From the NCBI RefSeq assembly GCF_001650715.1, contig NZ_LWQT01000120.1, positions 62,001 to 126,000 of the forward strand: DNA of 64,000 nt. Direction: 5' to 3'. The notes under the pieces are model-generated. The model did not search any database and was not told where the DNA came from. It was given only the letters and a program-made list of their open reading frames with translations. Source of the DNA: Paramagnetospirillum marisnigri (lineage in GTDB: Bacteria > Pseudomonadota > Alphaproteobacteria > Rhodospirillales > Magnetospirillaceae). A program made the position numbers and the translations under genes. Positions 38,292-45,600 of this stretch are shown here, in pieces; positions within the stretch are counted from its first letter, which is position 1, and every line of letters starts with the position of its first letter.

Positions 38292-38900
38292 TCAGCCCTC
38301 CGCCATGACGCGCACATCGGTTCCGGCCGTGTCGGAGATTGCCCAGATCGCCGCCGTGGTGCCTTCGAAGGTGAACCCTTCGCCCGGCCCCAGGGGGAAG
38401 CCGCTGGCCGTGGTGACGGCATTGGACGAGCCCAGATAGACCTTGGCGGCGGTGGAATTGTTGCGCACGGTCAATTTCTGGCGGGTGGAGCTGGAGGCCG
38501 CCGCCTGGACGGCCGAAGTCCCGACCGTGACGGCCACGGCCGACAAGACGGACGAAACCGACTGCGTTACCAACTGGCGGGACGGCGGCGCCGAAATCAT
38601 CAAGTCCTCGTTGGGCGCCACCAGCAGATAGGCCGTCACGCCGGGTTGAGCCGCCCAGGTGAAGCGGATCATGGGCACCGGCTGGCGCGCCCGGATGATG
38701 CAATTGGTGGTCATGGGCACGCTGTCCATGACCACGTCGCCCAGCATCACATTGACCTTGGCGCCCAGCACCTCGGCGCCCGACGCGTCTTCGGCACGGA
38801 TGAAGCTGATCACCCCGGCCAAATCGTTGAAATCCTTGGAGCCCGCCGACGACAAGTCGACGGGCACAATCTGGAAAGTGGGGCCTTTGGCGAACGCCAT
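38292..38900 (-). CDS. Prophage structural protein, penton/vertex candidate
   Basis: A 202-residue, mostly beta protein. The N-terminal half is FQIVPVDLSSAGSKDFNDLAGVISFIRAEDASG followed by strands; the C-terminal half (KLTVRNNSTAAKVYLGSSN, then FPLGPGEGFTFEGTTAAIWAIS) is a domain often seen in phage adhesion or decoration proteins. It lies next to the spike candidate. A penton or vertex role is inference. Confidence 0.55.
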   Translation of the reverse strand: MAFAKGPTFQIVPVDLSSAGSKDFNDLAGVISFIRAEDASGAEVLGAKVNVMLGDVVMDSVPMTTNCIIRARQPVPMIRFTWAAQPGVTAYLLVAPNEDLMISAPPSRQLVTQSVSSVLSAVAVTVGTSAVQAAASSSTRQKLTVRNNSTAAKVYLGSSNAVTTASGFPLGPGEGFTFEGTTAAIWAISDTAGTDVRVMAEG

Positions 38901-38902
38901 GA

Positions 38903-39256
38903 CTATCTCCGGGTCAGGATCAGGGCAGCGGCACCGATCAGCGCCGCCGTGATGGTTGCTTTCGATCCGCCATCCACATGGGCCGAATAGGCTTCCATGG
39001 TGGCCTTGGTGTTGTCCTGCACCGCCTGAATGGCCTTGACGGCGGTGACTGCAATTCCTTCCGCCACGCCCTTGATCGCTGTGGCGTTGATGGTGGCGCT
39101 TTGGGTCTGGGCCTGGGCTTGGGCCTCCGACGCCACAGTCAGCGCCTTGGCGATATCGGCATTGTCGACCGTGACATTGACCGTCACGTCATTGCTTGCC
39201 GTCGACTGGCTACTTGACCCCCCTCCCCCTCCGCCGCTGTCGAAAGGGTCGCTCAT
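38903..39256 (-). CDS. Prophage membrane protein with Gly/Ser-rich N-terminus
   Basis: A 117-residue protein. It starts with FDSGGGGGGSSSQ, continues with an Ala/Gln-rich helix (SEAQAQAQTQSATINATAIK) and ends with a single transmembrane helix (ATITAALIGAAALILTRR). The ATG at 39256 is used since it begins this low-complexity region. It overlaps the upstream gene by 4 bp. Confidence 0.55.
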   Translation of the reverse strand: MSDPFDSGGGGGGSSSQSTASNDVTVNVTVDNADIAKALTVASEAQAQAQTQSATINATAIKGVAEGIAVTAVKAIQAVQDNTKATMEAYSAHVDGGSKATITAALIGAAALILTRR

Positions 39257-39612
39257 GGCGTGATCCGATAGGTGCGGCCGATTTCGCGCCACCCCAAGCG
39301 GGTCAGATGATGCATGGCTCCAGGTCGGTGGGTGAATGCACGAGCCCCTTCGAACCCGCCCGCCAGCACCGCCGCCATGACGTAATCGTGGGCGGCGTCG
39401 ACCAATCCGGCCCCGCTACCCGCCAGGGCACGGACAACCAGGTCATGACCAATGCCATCCTGAGCGGCGGAAAAGGCCATGGCGCCAATCTGTTTGTCAT
39501 CCCGTTTGACATACACGCCATAGGCCCCAGCTAGCAGATCAACCCGGCCGCCGAAGACGGCAGGCGCCAGGGCTTGAGGATCGAAATCGGAAGTGGGCTC
39601 GAAGATGATCAA
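39253..39612 (-). CDS. Prophage GNAT-like protein
   Basis: A 119-residue protein in the structural operon. The C-terminal block AFTHRPGAMHHLTRLGWREIGRTYRI resembles the last strands of GNAT acetyltransferases, where a loop precedes a G-W/F-E strand, and VYVKRDDKQIGAMAFS fits an earlier strand. The full acetyl-CoA-binding loop (Q/RxxGxG/A) is not visible. It overlaps both neighbours by 4 bp. It might modify a host or phage protein or be a repurposed fold. Confidence 0.5.
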   Translation of the reverse strand: MIIFEPTSDFDPQALAPAVFGGRVDLLAGAYGVYVKRDDKQIGAMAFSAAQDGIGHDLVVRALAGSGAGLVDAAHDYVMAAVLAGGFEGARAFTHRPGAMHHLTRLGWREIGRTYRITP

Positions 39613-40004
39613 CGCCGCCGCCCTCCGCCGCCGCCTCCGGTCAGCATGATCAGGGCGAAGCCACCGAACAGCAGCATCCAGATCATGGTCTGGGGATTGG
39701 TGGTGACACCAAGTTTGACGCCATTGGGATCACTGGTGGGAACATACTGGCCAGCCCCAATTGCGGATCGCGGCGTCGTCGTCCCTCCAAGACTGCCCAT
39801 CGACCCCGGCAGGGGGACTTGCAGCGACGCGGGGTTGGATTGCGTCGCCGTTGACGTTGATGTTGGTACCATCGTCTGGGGAGCGTCAACATAAGGGCTG
39901 GCGGCGCCAGTCCCCGTCAGGGCCGTGATTATCGGGTTGAAGCTGATTTGATTGGTCGCCAACGACGACGATGACGACACACTATCTCCGCCGAGGATTG
40001 CCAT
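39609..40004 (-). CDS. Prophage membrane protein, Ser/Thr-rich
   Basis: A 131-residue protein rich in Ser, Thr and Pro, ending in a single transmembrane helix (MIWMLLFGGFALIMLT) followed by GGGGGGRRR. It could be an internal-membrane virion protein. The C-terminal end overlaps the GNAT-like gene by 4 bp. Confidence 0.6.
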   Translation of the reverse strand: MAILGGDSVSSSSSLATNQISFNPIITALTGTGAASPYVDAPQTMVPTSTSTATQSNPASLQVPLPGSMGSLGGTTTPRSAIGAGQYVPTSDPNGVKLGVTTNPQTMIWMLLFGGFALIMLTGGGGGGRRR

Positions 40005-40008
40005 GGGC

Positions 40009-40347
40009 TTACCTCGCCTGAGCGGTCTGGCGCAGCAGCAGCACGAACATCAACAGCGCCGCGCCGATATAGAGCGCCTGCCGATTGGACTGCGATGCCA
40101 ACACCGAGTTGGTTTGTGCCAGTTGAGCCATATAAGCCTGTTGGGCGCGCTGCTGATCAGCTTGCCCCTTGGCCGTGTAGATGGTTCCGATCACGCCGCC
40201 CGCCGTTTCGGCCACGTCGCCCACCGTCCCCAAAATTCCGTCAAGCCATTCGGGCATGCCCGAGCCTCCATCAGAGGAGGGGGCGGCATCGGCCGCCCCC
40301 AACACGCTGTCAAGCCACCCCGGATCAGTAATGTCCGTGGGGTCCAT
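40009..40347 (-). CDS. Prophage membrane protein, C-terminal span
   Basis: A 112-residue protein. It has two WLD-type repeats near the N-terminus (WLDSVLG and WLDGILGTV), a Gln/Ala-rich helix (KGQADQQRAQQAYMAQLAQ) and a C-terminal transmembrane helix (ALYIGAALLMFVLLLRQ). It follows the capsid gene by 10 bp. Probably a virion membrane component. Confidence 0.6.
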   Translation of the reverse strand: MDPTDITDPGWLDSVLGAADAAPSSDGGSGMPEWLDGILGTVGDVAETAGGVIGTIYTAKGQADQQRAQQAYMAQLAQTNSVLASQSNRQALYIGAALLMFVLLLRQTAQAR

Positions 40348-40357
40348 GGCCGCCTCC

Positions 40358-41368
40358 CTATCGGATCAGGGGGCGGATGGCCTCGCGCTGGATGGCGAGC
40401 TTGCAGACGGTGCCCTGCTTGGTCAGGTCCATGACCGCCTTCAGATCGCCTTCGAGTTCGGCGGTGTTGATGGCGTTGACCACCGACCCATCCAGGCGCG
40501 GCTCGATGTAGAGCAAGCCCGCCTGCGTCGCCGCGTTGTCCAGGTACAAGTCCATGATATTTTCCGCCCGGATCAGGGCGGCATCACGGTTGAGGTAGAC
40601 GAAGCTGGCCGCCTCCATGCGAATGGAATTGACGACGGTATCCACGCCCACGTTGTCGGACAGCTGGGCCATCAGGAACGAGGTCACCAGCAGGCCGGTA
40701 CGGCTGTCGAGGATGGCGCTGAACGCGGTCGACGATGACGTGACGTCGACTTCGGTGTAATCCAGCTGGCGAACCAGATAGGGCTTGCCCGTCTTGCCCG
40801 ACACGGCGGTGCCGTTGGCGGCACGCATCGGGTTGGCGACGTAGTGGCCTTCCACGTCCAGCGACACGTTGGAGATCGCGGCGCCGTTGGGGGTGGTGAA
40901 CAGGTCGGAGGCGTCCGACCGGCCCCAGGTGACGATCAGGGAAAGCTGCTGCAGGCCGGTGGTATCCAGGGCGCAGTCTTCCTCACGGCGGCCAAGCGGC
41001 AAGGTGAAGTCGACGGGCAGGATTACGTCATAGGTGGTGACAGCGCTGTTGGTCAGCACCACCGTGGCGCCCATGCCGTAGGGCAGGCGGCCGTTTTCCA
41101 GGAACGCGCGGGCGGCGAGGAAATAGCCGGGCACCGACTGAACCATGTCGCGACCACCGGCCAGGACTTCGATCCGGGACAGCAGGCGGGCCAGGGTCTG
41201 GAACAGCGGCCCCACCGGGCCGGTGGCACCGTTGGTGACGGTGAACCGCAGCCGCAGCATCAGGCGCAGCAGCACGCCGTTCTTGTCGATTTCCAGGCTT
41301 TCCCGGCCCGCGCTGGTGTAGCGAACGGTTCCGAGCTTGCGCTTGTGCAGGGTGGGGTTGGAGGGCAT
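40358..41368 (-). CDS. Major capsid protein candidate (double jelly-roll type)
   Basis: A 336-residue protein and the largest structural candidate. It is rich in short beta strands, with the N-terminal half LLRLMLRLRFTVTNGATGPV and VVLTNSAVTTYDVILPVDFTLPLG, and the C-terminal half TGLLVTSFLMAQL and VNSIRMEAASFVYLNRDA. Size and strand pattern fit the two barrels of PRD1/PM2-lineage capsid proteins, which range from about 270 to 400 residues. A good ribosome-binding site (GAGGAGG) precedes the ATG. Position between the ATPase and small membrane proteins supports the role. No structural proof is available. Confidence 0.65.
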   Translation of the reverse strand: MPSNPTLHKRKLGTVRYTSAGRESLEIDKNGVLLRLMLRLRFTVTNGATGPVGPLFQTLARLLSRIEVLAGGRDMVQSVPGYFLAARAFLENGRLPYGMGATVVLTNSAVTTYDVILPVDFTLPLGRREEDCALDTTGLQQLSLIVTWGRSDASDLFTTPNGAAISNVSLDVEGHYVANPMRAANGTAVSGKTGKPYLVRQLDYTEVDVTSSSTAFSAILDSRTGLLVTSFLMAQLSDNVGVDTVVNSIRMEAASFVYLNRDAALIRAENIMDLYLDNAATQAGLLYIEPRLDGSVVNAINTAELEGDLKAVMDLTKQGTVCKLAIQREAIRPLIR

Positions 41369-41382
41369 GTCTTCGGCCCTCC

Positions 41383-41469
41383 TCAGATCTTACCGCGAAC
41401 GAACTTCTCGTAGACGATCATGCCGACGATCACACCGGCGGCGGCCTTGGCAATGGCGATGGGGGACAT
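41383..41469 (-). CDS. Prophage 28-residue hydrophobic peptide
   Basis: A 28-codon frame between the ATPase and capsid genes, encoding MSPIAIAKAAAGVIVGMIVY followed by a Lys/Arg-rich end. One membrane helix with a positive tail resembles tiny membrane proteins of PM2-like phages. Weak ribosome-binding site. Confidence 0.4.
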   Translation of the reverse strand: MSPIAIAKAAAGVIVGMIVYEKFVRGKI

Positions 41470-41569
41470 GGAGTTGAGCCTTAGAAAGTTGAGCACTTTC
41501 ATCGGCTTGCCATGAGACCCTAAACCAAGCCACCACGTAACGTATACGTTACGTGTCTAGGCAGGAAAA

Positions 41570-42169
41570 TCACTGGAACGGCGATTTTTTTACGGCCACC
41601 CCAGCTTCCGACCAATCCAGTGCGTGATAATCACGTAACGTTGGAAGTTGCTTTGCCGCGTCCCCGACATAGTCGGCAAAATATCGAAGGTCGCGTGGCT
41701 CTGTCGTACGGAACACCGCCATACGGGTTGCGAGGGCGGTCAGGGTCCGGTTCATGCGATAGGGGCGGCGCGAGCATGCGATGATGCGAAGGCCCCGGTG
41801 GCGCCCTGCCTGGACGAGATTGTCAGCGATCGGCGGCAGTTTCATGGGGTCGGTGAAGCGGTCAACCTCGTCCCACACCACGAACATGTTTTCGCCAGCC
41901 CAGGCGCACCGATTAGCCCACTCGAAGGCCCCTTCCCCGCCGGTCATGACGCCACGCCAGCAGATGCGGACCTTCCCCGGCCGCGCCACCAGTTCCACCA
42001 GTTCGGCCTGATCCTCCGTCACCACGGCGCCCTTCGCCCATGCATCCTCTCCATTGGGATCGAAGATCAGCACCCGCTTGGCCTTGGCGACCCAAGAGCG
42101 GGCCAGGGTACTTTTCCCCGACCCGCTCTTGCCCAGGCACAGCCGAATGTCGGCGGCATCCAGCTTCAT
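41570..42169 (-). CDS. HerA/FtsK-type DNA-packaging ATPase
   Basis: A 199-residue P-loop ATPase. Walker A GKSGSGKS is at residues 13-20, Walker B FVVWDE at 96-101, and the RxxxR-like segment ACSRRPYRMN follows, as in Zot/FtsK-like and PM2 P9-type packaging ATPases. It would drive DNA into the preformed membrane-containing capsid. The short size matches phage packaging ATPases rather than host FtsK. It overlaps the upstream gene by 4 bp. Confidence 0.85.
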   Translation of the reverse strand: MKLDAADIRLCLGKSGSGKSTLARSWVAKAKRVLIFDPNGEDAWAKGAVVTEDQAELVELVARPGKVRICWRGVMTGGEGAFEWANRCAWAGENMFVVWDEVDRFTDPMKLPPIADNLVQAGRHRGLRIIACSRRPYRMNRTLTALATRMAVFRTTEPRDLRYFADYVGDAAKQLPTLRDYHALDWSEAGVAVKKSPFQ

Positions 42170-42603
42170 GTGCCCGGCACCCGGTCCATGGCGGTCTCGA
42201 CCACCCCGGCCACGTCGCCAAACGACGGCGGCGGCGAAGCGGCGATTTCGGCTTCCTCCGCCACCACCGGAGCCAGCGGGCGGCGGGCCGACACGACACC
42301 GATGCAGGCCAGACCGAACCCCATCCAGGCCGCCCCCTTGGGGTCTTTCGGCCCCAGGTCATAGACCGTCACCAGCTGGGCCAGGGCCTGCCCCAGCACA
42401 TCGGCCTCCGCCGTCACCAGGGGGGTGACGTTGGCGCGGCGACACGCGGGAATGGACAGGCCGTAGATCGCCATGGAAAGGGCCTGCACAAGGGCGGGAT
42501 CGGCGACGGGCGCCATTTCCTCCATGACCGCTTCGGTAACGGGTTCCGTCTCGGGAGCCGGGAGAGCCTCGGCACGTAACGTGTTCAGTTCATCCTGCGA
42601 CAT
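42166..42603 (-). CDS. Prophage hypothetical membrane-associated protein
   Basis: A 145-residue protein with an acidic N-terminus (LPAPETEPVTEAVMEEMAPV), a moderately hydrophobic helix (AAWMGFGLACIGVVSARR, about 97-114) and an acidic end. No family recognised. It is coupled by overlap to the ATPase gene (4 bp) and to the zinc-ribbon gene (1 bp). Confidence 0.55.
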   Translation of the reverse strand: MSQDELNTLRAEALPAPETEPVTEAVMEEMAPVADPALVQALSMAIYGLSIPACRRANVTPLVTAEADVLGQALAQLVTVYDLGPKDPKGAAWMGFGLACIGVVSARRPLAPVVAEEAEIAASPPPSFGDVAGVVETAMDRVPGT

Positions 42604-42905
42604 CAGATGATCTCCTTCTCCCACCACGGCACGCTGGCCGGTTTGCTCTCCGGTTTCGGGTTTCCGCCGCCCTCTCCGAGCAGGCGCGCCCGGTCTTCCT
42701 TGTTGGCCCATTTTGTGATCCTCTTCGCCAATTCCCGGTCGCCCTTCTCCGATCGGCTGGTGGTTCCCGACAGGCACCCGCCATCCGCCTCGACGACGCA
42801 ATAGACGTACAGGTGCCCTTTCTTGTTGACCTTGTAGGCGGCGCCATTGCCGCAGTTCGGGCATGGCCCGGTCCCGATCACTCGCCCCCTCTGTTCATCC
42901 GCCAT
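42603..42905 (-). CDS. Prophage zinc-ribbon protein
   Basis: A 100-residue protein with CPNCG at residues 15-19 and two further cysteines in YVYCVVEADGGC, forming a zinc ribbon as found at the start of primases and other DNA-handling proteins. A Lys/Arg-rich helix (RELAKRITKWANKEDRARLL) follows. It overlaps the replicase gene by 11 bp, which fits a replication role. Confidence 0.65.
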   Translation of the reverse strand: MADEQRGRVIGTGPCPNCGNGAAYKVNKKGHLYVYCVVEADGGCLSGTTSRSEKGDRELAKRITKWANKEDRARLLGEGGGNPKPESKPASVPWWEKEII

Positions 42906-44166
42906 CGATGGCCCTCCTCAGTGCTAGGCCCTTGTCGACAAGCATGGACAGGGCGGCGGGCCATCCGCCCCGCTCTACGGCTTCCAGCACGTCAACGGCC
43001 AGCCCGGCCCGCATGATGCGGACCCACACGCCCCGCCGGATGTGCGCAACGATGGTTTCCCCGGTTTCCTTGACGATTTCGGCCGGGTCTATGCCGTGTT
43101 CCATGGCGGCGATTTCCGCGTCGGATAGCTCCTGGCCATCCAAGTAGGTGTCGCGCAAACCGTGGCTCATGGTGATGTGCTTAGTCCCGGCCATGACGGC
43201 GGCATATTCCCGCCACCGGATACGGGCTTCCACGTCGCCCTCGGCGGCGGATGCCAGCAACTGCCATGGCGATAGGTTCTTCCCCCTGCCCTTCTTCACG
43301 TGCCACTTCGCCAATTCCGCGTCGCATCCCCACTTGGCGACGTAATCCCCGGCTTCCTTGACCGCCGTGGCGCGATACAGGTCAACCCCATGGGCCTCCG
43401 ACACCATCCCCAGGCCCATCTTGGCGACGAACCGCGCCCACCGCTCATAGAGGGCGTGCCGCAGGGTCATTTCGACGCAGGCGCCCGGCTTCCCCAGGAT
43501 CAGCACATGCAAGTGGGGATGCCATCCGTTCTTGCCATGGGTCAGTTCCATGGCGCGGATCACTCCCACGATGCCGCATCGCGCCTTGAGACGATCCCAT
43601 GCGGCGCCCCGCAGCACACGGCGCCAGCATTCAGCGACATCTTCCCTCAATCGGTCCAGGCTATCCCACCGGCCATGGGGCACGGTGAATGTCGCCATGT
43701 AGACCGCTCCGGGCGCCGCCTGATATCCCTGCCATTCCCCACCCCAGGTGTCGCCCGGCTGCTTGACAAACCGCCGCCTACGGCCCTCGCAATGGGCATG
43801 CAGCATGGTTTCTATTTCAGCTCGGCGATGTTCGGCGATCTTGGCGCTGCATACGGGGCACAGCCATACCGAGCCGCAGGTTTCCAGCCCGAGGAACCGG
43901 GCGCCCCCCTCCCCCGCCACAACGGCAAGCTGGCCGCCCAGGATATGACGGCCGCACCGGGCCACACGGTGCAGCACGTCACGGGTGGTCCCGTCCAGGC
44001 CAAGGATTGACCGCCGGGGTAGCATCCGCCCGGCATGGTCCCGGAGGCGCCATTTGAGACGGCGAACAGGTTCAGCCAGGGGACCCTCCCAGGCTCCGCC
44101 TTCGGCTCCGGGGAGGGGGGGGGTTACATTACTTGCGATGTTCCCGAGAGGGTTCACAGCGCCCAT
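42895..44166 (-). CDS. Rolling-circle replication initiator (HUH Rep)
   Basis: A 423-residue replication initiator that would nick and religate the origin. A zinc cluster (Cys97, Cys103, Cys106 in CGSVWLCPVCSAKIAEHR) is followed by motif 1 YMATFTVPHG (156-165), the HUH motif HPHLH (216-220), and the catalytic tyrosine in GDYVAKWG (Tyr275). This order is standard for Rep_1/PM2 P12-type proteins. The start at 44166 overlaps the preceding small gene by 13 bp. Confidence 0.88.
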   Translation of the reverse strand: MGAVNPLGNIASNVTPPLPGAEGGAWEGPLAEPVRRLKWRLRDHAGRMLPRRSILGLDGTTRDVLHRVARCGRHILGGQLAVVAGEGGARFLGLETCGSVWLCPVCSAKIAEHRRAEIETMLHAHCEGRRRRFVKQPGDTWGGEWQGYQAAPGAVYMATFTVPHGRWDSLDRLREDVAECWRRVLRGAAWDRLKARCGIVGVIRAMELTHGKNGWHPHLHVLILGKPGACVEMTLRHALYERWARFVAKMGLGMVSEAHGVDLYRATAVKEAGDYVAKWGCDAELAKWHVKKGRGKNLSPWQLLASAAEGDVEARIRWREYAAVMAGTKHITMSHGLRDTYLDGQELSDAEIAAMEHGIDPAEIVKETGETIVAHIRRGVWVRIMRAGLAVDVLEAVERGGWPAALSMLVDKGLALRRAIDGG

Positions 44167-44318
44167 CCCTTCCCGGTCTTCGGGTCATAGCCCATGGCTC
44201 TGGCGTCGTTTTTCCCCTTGCGCTTGGCGGCTTTCCAGACGGCGGCAAGGCCGTCTTTCTTGGACAGCCCTTTGGCGACAGTGACGCTCACGCGTTTGAT
44301 CCCGTAATTTCGCGCCAT
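44154..44318 (-). CDS. Prophage basic 54-residue protein
   Basis: A small basic protein (VAKGLSKKDGLAAVWKAAKR, then GKNDARAMGYDPKTGKGWAL), overlapping the replicase start by 13 bp and the upstream gene by 1 bp. It may bind nucleic acid. Intact frame and tight coupling argue it is real. Confidence 0.5.
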   Translation of the reverse strand: MARNYGIKRVSVTVAKGLSKKDGLAAVWKAAKRKGKNDARAMGYDPKTGKGWAL

Positions 44319-44611
44319 CAGACGCGCCTCGCGTTGCCGAGCATGAGGCGGCTGGTGTTGTGTTCGCGGCCGGGCACGATTTCCAGGATGCCGCGCGCGA
44401 GGATGCGGGCATCCTCAAGGGTCAACCACATGCCGCCGATCAGTTTGTCGGGATCTTGGTTCGTCACCTCGCAAAGGGACAGCAACACCTCCTCTCCGGT
44501 GGCATGGACCTTCAGGCGCCAGAATTCAGACCGGTTTGGCACGAAGGCGGTGAAATGGATAAGGCCGGATTTCTCCGGCCCCTCCTCCCGATAGATTTCG
44601 ATCCTAGCCAT
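44318..44611 (-). CDS. Prophage hypothetical protein
   Basis: A 97-residue protein. The sequence looks like a small alpha/beta domain: LIHFTAFVPNRSEFWRLKVH, VLLSLCEVTNQDPDKLIGGM, then a helix LEDARILARGILEIV. No known family. It overlaps the next genes at each end by 1-8 bp. Confidence 0.55.
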   Translation of the reverse strand: MARIEIYREEGPEKSGLIHFTAFVPNRSEFWRLKVHATGEEVLLSLCEVTNQDPDKLIGGMWLTLEDARILARGILEIVPGREHNTSRLMLGNARRV

Positions 44612-44798
44612 TGGCCTGCCCCGACGCCTGGAGCCCCGCCTTGCCGACCACGGTCGAAACCGATAGCGCGACTTCTGCGGACAGCACGAACGAATGGCGT
44701 TGCCCCGCCAGGGCGACGGTCATGTAGACCTCGCCATTCACGGCATTGGCGATGACCTCGAAAGGCATCGGGATACCGCAAATCTTGGCGGTATCCAT
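44604..44798 (-). CDS. Prophage small hypothetical protein
   Basis: A 64-residue protein beginning at ATG 44798, with a beta-like FEVIANAVNGEVYMTVALAGQ segment and an end rich in Ala/Gly. No family seen. Its start overlaps the stop of the DUF736-like gene by 1 bp. Confidence 0.5.
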   Translation of the reverse strand: MDTAKICGIPMPFEVIANAVNGEVYMTVALAGQRHSFVLSAEVALSVSTVVGKAGLQASGQANG

Positions 44799-45169
44799 CA
44801 CGCGGCCGCCACGGCACGCGGGCGGCGCCACACCACCTCATATTCGGTGAAGTCTTCCTTGTCCTTGGCCTTGACCAGCACGAAGGCGGTCAGGTTCAGC
44901 GGCGCCTCGAAGCTCGGATCATCCACGGTGAAGCTGAAGAACTTGGCGCCACGGTTGGCGCCTTCCTGCACCGTCTTGGTCCAGGCCGCGCCCGCCTCGA
45001 AAGCGCCGCTGGCGCCCTTCAGGTGCACGAGATGCGACGGGCTGTTGCTGTCCCCCTGTTTGTGCTCGGGGTTCTTCTCGAAGATGAAATTGAAGGTCTG
45101 GCGCAGAGAGGTGTAGTTGCCCTCTCCATTGCCGGTGGCATCCAGGATCAAGCGATTGCACTTAGCCAT
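44798..45169 (-). CDS. DUF736-like protein, first gene of the prophage operon
   Basis: A 123-residue protein. The order of SPSHLVHLKG, GAAWTKTVQEGANRGAKFFS, FTVDDPSFEAPLNLTAF and YEVVWRRPR matches DUF736, a family common on alphaproteobacterial plasmids and mobile elements near replication genes. Function is not established; a DNA-binding OB-like role has been suggested by context. It heads the operon about 265 bp after the proposed promoter. Confidence 0.7.
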   Translation of the reverse strand: MAKCNRLILDATGNGEGNYTSLRQTFNFIFEKNPEHKQGDSNSPSHLVHLKGASGAFEAGAAWTKTVQEGANRGAKFFSFTVDDPSFEAPLNLTAFVLVKAKDKEDFTEYEVVWRRPRAVAAA

Positions 45170-45220
45170 GACGGGTTTCCTTCCTTGGCGGGATTATCAG
45201 GCGGTGCCGCTTCGCGGCCC

Positions 45221-45325
45221 CTTGGCGGGTTCTGGTTTCGGGGTCGGGTCGAATGTTTTGCCAAACGACCCGACGCCCGTTTCGGACCTTCCGGCCCCGA
45301 AATCCGCATGGGTAAACCCGCCAAG
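45221..45325. repeat. Nested inverted repeat, candidate replication origin or leader structure
   Basis: Three stems nest inside one another: CTTGGCGGGTT/AACCCGCCAAG (45221-45231 with 45315-45325), TTTCGGGG/CCCCGAAA (45236-45243 with 45295-45302), and TCGGGTCG/CGACCCGA (45244-45251 with 45266-45273). A direct copy of CCTTGGCGGG is at 45183-45192. It could be a rolling-circle origin, a packaging signal or an mRNA leader structure. Confidence 0.6.
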
Positions 45326-45439
45326 GAACCCCATGCGGCAAAGCTCTCCAAACCCCACGATGTTGATCGTCAGGACAGAGCAAAGCCAAGATGCAGGGGG
45401 TTCGTCAACGTATTGGGATAATACTTATCGTCAGCCCAA

Positions 45440-45469
45440 CATATAGTTCAACACAACATGTTGAGCCAA
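45440..45469 (-). promoter_or_regulatory. Candidate promoter of the prophage operon with operator palindrome
   Basis: On the minus strand a -35 box TTGGCT (45464-45469) and a -10 box TATATG (45440-45445) are 18 bp apart. The spacer holds the perfect palindrome CAACATGTTG (45454-45463), a likely repressor site. Transcription would give a leader of about 260 nt that contains the nested inverted repeat. Confidence 0.5.
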
Positions 45470-45600
45470 ACTCACCTATGAAACACAAATTGTTTTCACA
45501 GATGTTAAGTAAAAGCGCGCCACAATGCCGCCTAATTCTTTTATTACTATTTTGCTTGAGACCGACGAGACACGAACAAAAGGCGAAAAACCCGCCTAAT

